Assembly: GCA_003158505.1 (NCBI GenBank)
Contig: PMJK01000133.1
Coordinates: forward strand, 2,121 to 10,589
Length of the DNA: 8,469 bases
Reading direction: 5' to 3'
Source of the DNA: Holophagaceae bacterium
Lineage (GTDB): Bacteria > Acidobacteriota > Holophagae > Holophagales > Holophagaceae
Under the pieces are notes generated by a model. That model ran no database searches. It had not been told where the DNA came from and saw nothing but the letters and a program-made list of their open reading frames with translations. This document shows, one piece after another, positions 1 to 6,191 of the stretch. Each line of letters opens with the position of its first letter. Positions within the stretch are counted from its first letter, which is position 1. Both the position numbers and the translations under genes were made by a program.

Positions 1-762
1 CGCCTGCGGGAGACGGCCCGCCTGTTCCTCGAAGTGAACATGGGCGGCACGGCCATCGGCACGGGCATCTGCGCCGACCCGCGCTATCCCGAAATCGTGG
101 TGGAGGAACTCCGCAAGGTGACGGGCCTGGACATCGTCCTGGCGGAAAACCTGGTGGAGGCCACGCCGGATACGGGCGCCTTCGTCATGTTCTCCGGTGT
201 GGTCAAGCGCGCCGCCGTGAAACTCAGCAAGCTCTGCAACGATCTGCGCCTGCTCAGCAGCGGCCCGCGCTGCGGCTTCGGCGAGCTGAACCTGCCTCCC
301 ATGCAGCCTGGCAGCAGCATCATGCCTGGCAAGGTGAACCCCGTGATCCCCGAGGTGGTGAACCAGGTGGCCTACATGGTCATCGGCAATGACCTCACCA
401 TCACCCTGGCCGCCGAGGCCGGCCAGCTCCAGCTCAACGTGATGGAACCCATCCTCGCCTACGCCCTGGCCACCAGCATGCGCACCCTGACGGCGGCCGT
501 GAACGTGCTCACCACCAAGTGCATCATGGGCATCACCGCCAACCGGGAACGCTGCCGCGACCTGGTGGAACACAGCATCGGCATCGTCACGGCTGTCATG
601 CCCGCCATCGGCTACAAGCGGGCCACTGAGGTGGCCAAGGAGGCCCTGGAGACCGGCGTGTCCGTGCGGGAGCTGATCCTCCGCAAGGGCTACCTGAGCC
701 CCGAAGAGCTGGACGAGGCCCTCAGCCTGGAAGCCATGACCCAGCCCCGGCCCATGCGGTAG
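1..762 (+). CDS. aspA: Aspartate ammonia-lyase (aspartase), C-terminal part, 5' end outside window
   Basis: Aspartase reversibly deaminates L-aspartate to fumarate and ammonia in the cytoplasm. The frame is open from base 1, so the N-terminal part lies upstream. The fumarase/aspartase superfamily signature GSSIMPGKVNP is encoded at 310-342. By family knowledge its first Ser (codon 313-315) is the catalytic base on the flexible loop, and its Lys (331-333) binds the substrate carboxylate. What follows, VIPEVVNQVAYMVIGND, is the aspartase rather than the fumarase C version, which reads PTQCEA at that point. Other aspartase-typical blocks are GGTAIGTGI, KMSKICNDLRLLSSGPR-like residues near 217-270, GQLQLNVMEP, and the C-terminal SIGIVTAVMPAIGY and SVRELIL. 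The C-terminus ends normally for the family, with no sign of truncation on that side. The stop is TAG at 760-762. The His/Thr residues of the N-terminal part of the active site cannot be checked here. Confidence 0.95.
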   Translation, partial: RLRETARLFLEVNMGGTAIGTGICADPRYPEIVVEELRKVTGLDIVLAENLVEATPDTGAFVMFSGVVKRAAVKLSKLCNDLRLLSSGPRCGFGELNLPPMQPGSSIMPGKVNPVIPEVVNQVAYMVIGNDLTITLAAEAGQLQLNVMEPILAYALATSMRTLTAAVNVLTTKCIMGITANRERCRDLVEHSIGIVTAVMPAIGYKRATEVAKEALETGVSVRELILRKGYLSPEELDEALSLEAMTQPRPMR

Positions 763-764
763 GG

Positions 765-814
765 CACCGGTCGCATCCGGAACCACCTCCAGGACAAAGC
801 TGGGTCGACCGGTG
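765..814. other. Inverted repeat with long loop after aspA
   Basis: CACCGGTCG at 765-773 is the exact reverse complement of CGACCGGTG at 806-814. Inside the 32-base loop is a small second hairpin, CCAG (789-792) with CTGG (800-803). The outer stem starts 3 bases after the aspA stop. It could be the 3' structure of the aspA transcript or part of a terminator. There is no T-run after it, so an intrinsic terminator is not supported, and a chance match is possible at this GC content. Confidence 0.25.
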
Positions 815-860
815 GCATGGGCCTGGCTCAGCGGGCAGGAAGGGTGGAGCCTTTGCCATC

Positions 861-889
861 TGCCCCGCTGGCCAGGGGTCGGTTAGACT
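861..889 (+). promoter_or_regulatory. Weak promoter candidate for the carboxylase gene
   Basis: TAGACT at 884-889 matches the -10 consensus TATAAT at four of six bases. It lies 54 bases before the chosen start codon, inside the only sizeable non-coding gap of the window. The hexamer 17 bases upstream (TGCCCC, 861-866) is a poor -35. A short GTGGG/CCCAC hairpin (891-895 with 903-907) would sit in the resulting leader. The location is plausible, but the motif is weak. Confidence 0.25.
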
Positions 890-933
890 GGTGGGCTGAT
901 CCCCCACATGACCGATTGCCCTTCCCACCTTTC

Positions 934-938
934 GGGAG
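934..938 (+). promoter_or_regulatory. Shine-Dalgarno that decides the carboxylase start
   Basis: GGGAG at 934-938 lies 5 bases before ATG 944. The in-frame ATG at 908 has no such sequence at proper distance, and the 12 residues it would add (TDCPSHLSGVA) do not look like the family N-terminus. The 944 start gives MSLEKKIEKLKAKH. Confidence 0.7.
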
Positions 939-943
939 TTGCC

Positions 944-2482
944 ATGTCCCTCGAAAAGAAGATCGAGAAACTGAAAGCCAAGCATGCCCAGGTCGTGGCC
1001 GCTGGCGGCGAGGCTCGCGTCAAGAAGCAGCGCGAGGGGGGCAAGCTCACGGCCCGGGAGCGGGTGGCTGCCTTCCTGGACGAGGGCTCATTCGAGGAGA
1101 TGGACGCGCTCATGGTCCACCGCAACCCAGGCGTGGAGAAGATCCCCGGCGACGGCGTGGTGACGGGCATCGGTCGGGTGGATGGCCGTCCCGTGGCCAT
1201 CTTCGCCCAGGATTTCACCGTGTTCGGCGGGTCCCTGTCCGAGGCCTATGCCAAGAAGATCTGCAAGGTCATGGATCTGGCCATGAAGGTCGGCTGCCCC
1301 GTCATCGGCCTCAACGACAGTGGTGGAGCGCGTATCCAGGAGGGTGTGGTTTCCCTAGGCGGCTACGCCGACATCTTCCTGCGCAATACCCTGGCCAGCG
1401 GTGTCATTCCGCAGATCAGCCTCATCATGGGCCCCTGCGCCGGGGGCGCGGTGTACAGCCCGGCCATCACGGATTTCATCACCATGGTGAAGGGCACGAG
1501 CTACATGTTCGTGACGGGCCCCGATGTCATCAAGACCGTCACCCACGAGGAAGTGACCAAGGAGGAGTTGGGCGGCGCCCACACCCACGCGGCCAAGAGC
1601 GGTGTGGCCCAGTTCGTCTGCGCCAGTGACCTCGCCGCCCTGGCCCACACCCGGGAACTATTGTCCTTCCTCCCCAGCAACAACCTGGGCGAAGCCCCCC
1701 GGCGCGCTTCCAAGCGGGAGATGCCCCTCGAGAATCCCGACCTCGACAAGGTGGTGCCCGACGATCCCAGCAAGCCCTACGACATCCGCGACATCATCAA
1801 GGGTGTGGTGGACGATGCCCACTTCTTCGAAGTCGCCGAAGCCTTCGCGCCAAATCTCGTCGTGGGCTTCGCCCGCATCGATGGCCGAAGCATCGGCATC
1901 GTGGCCAACCAGCCCGCCTACTACGCCGGGGTGCTCGACATCGCCTCCAGCGAGAAGGGTGCCCGTTTCGTGCGCTTCTGCGACGCCTTCAACATTCCCC
2001 TCATCACCTTCGAGGATGTGCCGGGCTTCCTGCCGGGCGTGACCCAGGAGCACGGCGGTATCATCCGGCATGGCGCCAAGCTGCTCTATGCCTTCTGTGA
2101 GGCCACCGTGCCGAAAATCACCGTCATCACCCGCAAGGCCTACGGCGGTGCCTACTGCGTGATGGCCAGCAAGCACATCCGCACGGACTTCAACTTCGCC
2201 TACCCCACCGCCGAGATCGCCGTCATGGGGGCCGAGGGGGCCATGAACGTGCTCCATGGCAAGGCCATCGCCGCGGCGCCGGATCCCCTCGCCAAGAAGG
2301 CGGAACTGGTGGCCGAGTACAACGAGAAGTTCGCCAATCCCTACATCGCCGCTGAATTCGGCTTCATCGACGAGGTGATCCTGCCCCGCGAAACCAGGCT
2401 GAAACTGGTCAAGGCCCTGGCCTTCCTCGACACCAAGCGCGAGAGCACCCCGCCCAAGAAGCACGGAAACATTCCGTTGTAG
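944..2482 (+). CDS. Acyl-CoA carboxylase carboxyltransferase (beta) subunit, PccB/MmdA family
   Basis: The 512-aa product is full length for the family (about 510-540 aa). These subunits move a carboxyl group from carboxybiotin to an acyl-CoA: propionyl-CoA to methylmalonyl-CoA, acetyl-CoA to malonyl-CoA, or the reverse in decarboxylases and transcarboxylases. Two crotonase-like halves are visible. The N-half has GGARIQEG (residues 127-134), GPCAGGAVYSPAITDF (163-178) and GGAHTHAAKSGVAQF (210-224). The C-half has DVPGFLPG (358-365), HGGIIRHGAKLL (370-381), RKAYGGAYCVMASKH near 398-412, and PTAEIAVMGAEGAMNV after it. The two glycine-rich GGA/HGG loops form the oxyanion holes. Residue 405 is Cys where propionyl-CoA carboxylases have Asp and acetyl-CoA carboxylases often have Ile, so the substrate cannot be assigned. 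No biotin carboxylase or biotin carrier gene is in the window. The downstream TPR gene starts 9 bases after the stop. Confidence 0.93.
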   Translation: MSLEKKIEKLKAKHAQVVAAGGEARVKKQREGGKLTARERVAAFLDEGSFEEMDALMVHRNPGVEKIPGDGVVTGIGRVDGRPVAIFAQDFTVFGGSLSEAYAKKICKVMDLAMKVGCPVIGLNDSGGARIQEGVVSLGGYADIFLRNTLASGVIPQISLIMGPCAGGAVYSPAITDFITMVKGTSYMFVTGPDVIKTVTHEEVTKEELGGAHTHAAKSGVAQFVCASDLAALAHTRELLSFLPSNNLGEAPRRASKREMPLENPDLDKVVPDDPSKPYDIRDIIKGVVDDAHFFEVAEAFAPNLVVGFARIDGRSIGIVANQPAYYAGVLDIASSEKGARFVRFCDAFNIPLITFEDVPGFLPGVTQEHGGIIRHGAKLLYAFCEATVPKITVITRKAYGGAYCVMASKHIRTDFNFAYPTAEIAVMGAEGAMNVLHGKAIAAAPDPLAKKAELVAEYNEKFANPYIAAEFGFIDEVILPRETRLKLVKALAFLDTKRESTPPKKHGNIPL

Positions 2483-2491
2483 GAGCCCCCC

Positions 2492-3109
2492 ATGCGCGCT
2501 GCCCTGCTGGCCCTGGCGGCTCTGACACTCACCGCGCAAGCCCCAAAATCCACTCCCGCCTTCGATGAAACCTTCTTCAGTGGCGACCGCCGGGCCATCC
2601 TCGAAGGCTGCGCCGACAAGGCCCGATCGATCAAGCCCAAGGATGCGAAGTACCTCGCCGAGTGCGGGAGAGCCTACCTCGCGGCCATGGACAAGCCCAG
2701 GGCCGTGGAAGCCTTCAGGGCGGCTGAAGCGCGGGAGTCCAAGGACGGCCAGGTGCTGCGGCTCATCGCCCAGGCCTGGTTGAAGCATGGCTACAAAACC
2801 GAGGCGCTTGAAGGCTACGAGAAGATCCTGCAGCGGGATCCCAAGAACAAAGAGGCCATCACCCAGGCGGCCGTCGATCTCGCGGAAGTGGGCCTGGTCA
2901 ACGAGGCCGGGCGGTACATGGGTGTGCTGGTGACGCTGGACGGGGACAGTTGGGAACGCTTCCTGCTATTCGGACGCGCCCTGCTGGTGGCCGGACAGCG
3001 CCGGAAGGCCGCCGTTTGGTTCGCTCGCGCAGCGTCCCTGAAGCCCAATGAAGAGAAGGTCTTCCTGGAGATCTCCCGCGCCTTCGCGGAAACCCAGAGC
3101 CTGATGTAG
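2492..3109 (+). CDS. Exported TPR protein, four repeats
   Basis: The 205-aa product has a short hydrophobic N-terminus (residues 2-15) ending in TAQA, which fits a Sec signal peptide cleaved near residue 17. The mature protein would therefore lie in the periplasm. About four TPR-type helix pairs follow: residues 53-85, 87-119, 121-150 and 154-187. Their loops end in the usual DPKN or KPNE motifs, and they carry the A/G-Y-A pattern (for example AKYLAECGRAYLAA). TPR arrays bind other proteins; there is no enzyme motif. AGGAG at 2481-2485 overlaps the TAG stop of the carboxylase gene and lies 6 bases before ATG 2492, so the two genes are probably co-transcribed and coupled. A functional link to the carboxylase is not evident, since one protein is exported and the other cytoplasmic. 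I do not recognise a named family. Confidence 0.85.
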   Translation: MRAALLALAALTLTAQAPKSTPAFDETFFSGDRRAILEGCADKARSIKPKDAKYLAECGRAYLAAMDKPRAVEAFRAAEARESKDGQVLRLIAQAWLKHGYKTEALEGYEKILQRDPKNKEAITQAAVDLAEVGLVNEAGRYMGVLVTLDGDSWERFLLFGRALLVAGQRRKAAVWFARAASLKPNEEKVFLEISRAFAETQSLM

Positions 3110-3165
3110 GGTTCCATACTCTACGGTGCAGACCATAGCCGGAGCCAAAGCCTCCAGGAGAATCC

Positions 3166-4035
3166 ATGCTCCATTGGTTCATCAATGACCAGAGAACCTT
3201 GCGCAGTGGCTGGAAGGTGTCCGGGTTCTTCCTGCTGCTCACGGCCTTGGTCGTGGTGGCGGCCCTTGGCCTGAACAAACTTGGAAAGCCACAAGTCATA
3301 GGCCCCTGGCTGGGCGCCACCCTCGGCGCCCTGGCCAGCCTGCTCTGTGTGAGACTGGAAGGGCGGTCATTCAGCGGCCTGGGATTCAGGCCCGGCTGGC
3401 GCTGGGCCTTCGAATGCCTCGCGGGGGTCGTCAGTGGCATCCTGGTGATCCTGGCGACGGCCCTGGTGGTGCGGGGCATGGATGGCTTCCACTGGGAACG
3501 CACCCCAGGCATCGGGGTCCGGCAACTCCTGTCCGCTGTCTGGCCCCTTCTGGGTGTGGCCTTCAGTGAAGAGATCTTCGCCCGGGGCTACCCCTTCCAG
3601 CGGCTGGTGGAGGGCGCGGGGCCCTGGGTGGGCCAACTGGTCCTGGCGGGGTTGTTCGCCCTGATCCATTGGGGCAATCCTGGCATGCACGGGGCCACCA
3701 AGGCCTGGGCCACGCTGAACATCGGGCTCGCGGCCATTCTGCTGGGCTTCTGCTATCTCAGGACGCAGAGCCTGGCCCTGCCCATCGGCCTGCATCTCGG
3801 CTGGAACTGGGCCCAGGGCAGTCTTCTCGGCTTCGGCGTAAGTGGCACCACTAACTTCAAGGGTGCCTGGACACCGGTCTTTCACGGCCGCCCCGACTGG
3901 CTCACGGGCGGGGCCTTCGGCCTGGAGGCGAGCCTGCCTTGTGCCCTCTTGTGTGGCACCGCCATCCTCGGGTTATGGCGCTGGAAGGGTTCCAAGCTCC
4001 CCACCGAGGCTTCCTCGGCTCCGGCCTCCGGGTAG
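3166..4035 (+). CDS. CPBP-family intramembrane glutamic endopeptidase (Abi/Rce1 type)
   Basis: This 289-aa polytopic membrane protein has about seven or eight hydrophobic segments (near 20-38, 47-62, 84-103, 122-138, 155-168, 184-198, 203-220 and 253-272). It shows the three CPBP motifs in order: EEIFAR (E135, E136, R140), FALIH (F164, H168), and HLGWN (H210, N214). In this family the glutamate and the histidines form the active site within the membrane. Bacterial members have been linked to peptide processing, bacteriocin self-immunity and protein maturation, and the substrate here is unknown. All key residues are present, so an active protease is expected. The start is supported by AGGAG at 3156-3160, 5 bases before the ATG. 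A 56-base gap separates it from the TPR gene. It contains CATACT (3115-3120), a possible but unsupported -10. Confidence 0.92.
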   Translation: MLHWFINDQRTLRSGWKVSGFFLLLTALVVVAALGLNKLGKPQVIGPWLGATLGALASLLCVRLEGRSFSGLGFRPGWRWAFECLAGVVSGILVILATALVVRGMDGFHWERTPGIGVRQLLSAVWPLLGVAFSEEIFARGYPFQRLVEGAGPWVGQLVLAGLFALIHWGNPGMHGATKAWATLNIGLAAILLGFCYLRTQSLALPIGLHLGWNWAQGSLLGFGVSGTTNFKGAWTPVFHGRPDWLTGGAFGLEASLPCALLCGTAILGLWRWKGSKLPTEASSAPASG

Positions 4036-4037
4036 AT

Positions 4038-4065
4038 CTCACACAAATGACGCAGGCGTTATCCT
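4038..4065 (+). promoter_or_regulatory. Possible promoter directly upstream of the YycJ-like gene
   Basis: CTCACA (4038-4043) and TATCCT (4060-4065) each match the -35 and -10 consensus at four of six bases, with a 16-base spacer. Transcription would begin near 4071-4073, which is the favoured start codon, so the mRNA would be leaderless or nearly so. There is no convincing Shine-Dalgarno before ATG 4071, which is consistent with this. Chance occurrence is quite possible. Confidence 0.25.
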
Positions 4066-4070
4066 GGGCC

Positions 4071-4850
4071 ATGCACTATGCGGCGCTTGCCTCGGGTTCC
4101 AAGGGGAACTGCCACGCCCTGGGGGACGGCGAACGGATCCTCCTCATCGACGCGGGCATCTCCCTGCGCCAGATCCGCCAACGCCTCGACGCCTTGGGTT
4201 CCCATGCGGGAGAGATCCAGGCACTCGCCCTGACGCATGAGCATTCCGACCACATTGGCGCCCTGGGTGTCATCCTGCGCCGAACGAATTGGGCCATCCT
4301 CGCCACCCGCGAGACAAGGCGGGCCGCCGAGAAAGCGCAGGATGTCCTCATTCCATCGGAGCGCTGGATCGAACTGGAGGCGGGCCACCCCCTGGACTGG
4401 GAGGGCTGGCGCGTGCTGCCCTTCGCCCTGCCCCATGATGCCGCGGATCCCGTCGCCTTCCGGGTCGAGGCCGTAGGATGCGCCTGTGCCGTGGTCACAG
4501 ACTTGGGCCAGCCCACCGCCCTGGTGGCCGATCACCTGCAGGACCTGGACCTCCTGGTGCTGGAAGCCAACCACGATGTAGATATGCTGCGCGAGGGGGA
4601 CTACCCGCCCCAGCTCAAGGCCCGCATCCTGAGTCGGGTGGGCCACCTCAGCAATGCCGCCATGGCCGATCTGCTGGCCCGGGTCTGCTCGCCGCGCCTG
4701 AAACGGCTGGTGCTGGCCCACCTCAGCGAATCCAACAACCATCCCGATCTGGCCCGTTTCGCGGCAGAAGAGGTCCTCCGAGGCACGGCTGTGGCCTTGC
4801 ACTTGGCCCATCAGCGCCAACCCCTCACTCTTTCAATTAGCTCCAACTAA
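4071..4850 (+). CDS. yycJ: Metallo-beta-lactamase-fold hydrolase, YycJ/WalJ family
   Basis: The 259-aa product starts MHYAALASGSKGNC, the typical YycJ/WalJ N-terminus. The metal-binding motif THEHSDH lies at residues 55-61 (H56, H58, D60, H61). Further ligands are likely H122 (LPHDA), D144 (VTDLG) and H217 (LAHLSESNN). Family-specific blocks are LEANHDVDML (164-173), YPPQLKARIL (178-187) and GHLSN (191-195). Family members are cytoplasmic, metal-dependent hydrolases; Gram-positive WalJ/YycJ has been reported as a DNA exonuclease. In Firmicutes the gene sits beside walRK, but no two-component system is present here. An in-frame ATG at 4047 is an alternative start. The longer open frame from 3939 overlaps the protease gene and is unlikely. 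The 4071 start matches the family best, although it lacks a clear Shine-Dalgarno. Confidence 0.88.
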   Translation: MHYAALASGSKGNCHALGDGERILLIDAGISLRQIRQRLDALGSHAGEIQALALTHEHSDHIGALGVILRRTNWAILATRETRRAAEKAQDVLIPSERWIELEAGHPLDWEGWRVLPFALPHDAADPVAFRVEAVGCACAVVTDLGQPTALVADHLQDLDLLVLEANHDVDMLREGDYPPQLKARILSRVGHLSNAAMADLLARVCSPRLKRLVLAHLSESNNHPDLARFAAEEVLRGTAVALHLAHQRQPLTLSISSN

Positions 4851-4857
4851 GGGCCCC

Positions 4858-5535
4858 ATGTTCCGATCCACGCTCGCTCTGTGTCTGCTCGCCCTACCCC
4901 TTGCCGGGCAACCCCTCCCCCCCCTGCGGGAAGTGGTGGAACAGTTCGACGCTGCCCAGGCCCAGGCGCGGACCCTCCAGTGTCCGTTCACACTGACCAT
5001 CCGGCGGGCCCTCCTGAAGGCGCCTTCCGTCACGCGGGGCACGATGTACCTCCAGGGCTCGGATTTCGCCCATTTCGCCTTCCAACCCCCGGAGGATCTG
5101 ATCCTGCACCTGACCCCCAAGGCCCTCATCTCCTACAGCCCAGGGGCCCGCGAAGGTGAGCTCATGAAGATTGGCTTCATCAGGAATGCTGATCGGAGGT
5201 TTTTGGGACTCGGCCAGAAGCTGAGCTACCTCTCCGACTCCTTCCAAATCACCCTGAGCGAGGCCAAGGACGCTTCCAACACCTGGTTCCTGGCCCTCTC
5301 GCCGCGCACCTTCTTCCTGCGCAAGCGGATGCAGGCCCTTAACCTCTGGGTAGACAAGGACACCTGGCTACCTCGACAGGTCCAGTGGGTCGAGCGCAGC
5401 GGCGACTCCTGGTTCCTGGAAATGGGGGCCCTCAAGATCAATCAGCCACTGCCTTCCAGCGTCACAGGGTTCAAGCTGCCGGAAGGGATCCCCCTGCGAA
5501 ATGAATTCAGCTTCTTCGCCATGCGCAGGAAGTAG
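4858..5535 (+). CDS. lolA: LolA-like outer-membrane lipoprotein carrier protein
   Basis: LolA is the periplasmic chaperone that carries lipoproteins from the inner-membrane LolCDE complex to the outer membrane. The 225-aa product has a signal peptide (hydrophobic residues 5-16, cleavage probably after LAG, near residue 17). A LolA-like beta-rich body follows: a helix with VVEQFDAAQAQARTLQ (26-41), then PFTLTIRR, GTMYLQ (61-66), FAFQPPEDLILHL (73-85) and ISYSPGA (91-97). These correspond to the family's run of G-x-hydrophobic strand, (R/K)F-x-(W/F)-x-x-P and the L-x-x-Y-x-P block. LWVDKDTWLPRQVQWVE (163-179) and a C-terminal strand with FKLPEGIPL complete it. Similarity to E. coli LolA is distant, so a different lipid- or lipoprotein-binding role is possible. 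The gene starts 7 bases after the YycJ-like gene, and the Shine-Dalgarno TAAGGG (4848-4853) overlaps that gene's stop. The two should be co-transcribed. Confidence 0.72.
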   Translation: MFRSTLALCLLALPLAGQPLPPLREVVEQFDAAQAQARTLQCPFTLTIRRALLKAPSVTRGTMYLQGSDFAHFAFQPPEDLILHLTPKALISYSPGAREGELMKIGFIRNADRRFLGLGQKLSYLSDSFQITLSEAKDASNTWFLALSPRTFFLRKRMQALNLWVDKDTWLPRQVQWVERSGDSWFLEMGALKINQPLPSSVTGFKLPEGIPLRNEFSFFAMRRK

Positions 5536-5538
5536 AGG

Positions 5539-5544
5539 TACACT
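5539..5544 (+). promoter_or_regulatory. Possible -10 element before the zinc-ribbon/FHA gene
   Basis: TACACT (5539-5544) matches the -10 consensus at four of six bases and lies 23 bases before the next start codon. The -35 region is poor (TTCGCC, 5515-5520, 18-base spacer) and lies inside the LolA-like gene. It could give the next two genes their own transcript. The support is weak. Confidence 0.2.
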
Positions 5545-5567
5545 TCAAACTGCTTCTCGAGGGCTCG

Positions 5568-6182
5568 ATGATTGTGGTCTGCCTGGCCTGCCAGGCCCGC
5601 TTCCAGTATGACGACAGCCGTTTTGGCGCTGTCCCTACCAAACGTTTCAAATGTCCGAAATGCAGCCACGTCTTCGAAGTGGTCAATCCAAATCTGACCC
5701 CGGTGACACCGAAGGAGCCCCGGCCACTCACGGGCGCAGTACCCATGCCCGCGGGTGATCCCACACTCCTTCCTCCGACCGCCGCTGCCCGCACCACGGC
5801 CAAGCGGGATCGCGAAGTCATGCTGGAGGCTGCAGGCCTCCATGTCCCTGGAATGCCCCCTGGCCTTATCTTCAGCCTGGCTTTTCTCTCTGGGCCCCAG
5901 GCCTCCATGGTGCAGGTGTTGGAGCGTCCCCAGACCATCATTGGTCGTGAAGAAGGCGATGTGATCACCCGGGATCCTGAAACCTCCCGCCGCCACGCCC
6001 TGATTGAGATCCACCGGGATGGAACCGTGTGGATCAGCGACCAGCAGTCCACCAATGGAACCCTGGTGAACGAGGAGCGCATCACGGGCCCCGTCCAGCT
6101 CCTTAGCCAGCAGGAATTCACCTGCGGGAACAGCACCTTCATGCTCCTAGTGCGCAACACGAACGAGTTCCAGCTGCATTGA
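5568..6182 (+). CDS. Zinc-ribbon (MJ0042-type) plus FHA-domain protein
   Basis: The 204-aa product is cytoplasmic by appearance, with no signal peptide or membrane segment. An N-terminal zinc ribbon of the MJ0042 type spans residues 1-37. Its pairs CLAC (C5, C8) and CPKC (C29, C32) are suited to bind one zinc. A Pro/Thr-rich linker follows (about 42-75). The C-terminal FHA domain (about 112-196) has the conserved GR (126-127), SRRH (140-143) and NGT (163-165), the residues that in known FHA domains contact phospho-threonine and its neighbours. The likely role is a reader of Ser/Thr-kinase phosphorylation; no kinase is in the window. GAGGG at 5559-5563, 4 bases before ATG 5568, supports the start. 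The large TPR membrane protein gene starts 9 bases after the stop, so the two are probably one operon. Confidence 0.85.
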   Translation: MIVVCLACQARFQYDDSRFGAVPTKRFKCPKCSHVFEVVNPNLTPVTPKEPRPLTGAVPMPAGDPTLLPPTAAARTTAKRDREVMLEAAGLHVPGMPPGLIFSLAFLSGPQASMVQVLERPQTIIGREEGDVITRDPETSRRHALIEIHRDGTVWISDQQSTNGTLVNEERITGPVQLLSQQEFTCGNSTFMLLVRNTNEFQLH

Positions 6183-6191
6183 GAATCGACG

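Noticed and set aside
908..943. Earlier in-frame ATG for the carboxylase gene
   Set aside because: There is no ribosome-binding sequence at proper distance, and the extra residues do not look like the family. GGGAG precedes ATG 944.
817..1629. 270-aa open frame on the + strand
   Set aside because: It is a +1/+2 shadow of the carboxylase gene, rich in Arg, Gly, His and Pro, with no motif.
1658..2788. 376-aa open frame on the - strand
   Set aside because: It lies antisense over the carboxylase and TPR genes, both of which have clear family motifs. Its sequence is G/H/V/D-rich without any domain, as expected for a shadow frame in high-GC DNA.
3939..4070. N-terminal extension of the YycJ-like gene
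   Set aside because: It would overlap the protease gene by about 100 bases, and its sequence does not resemble the family, which begins at LASGSxGNC.
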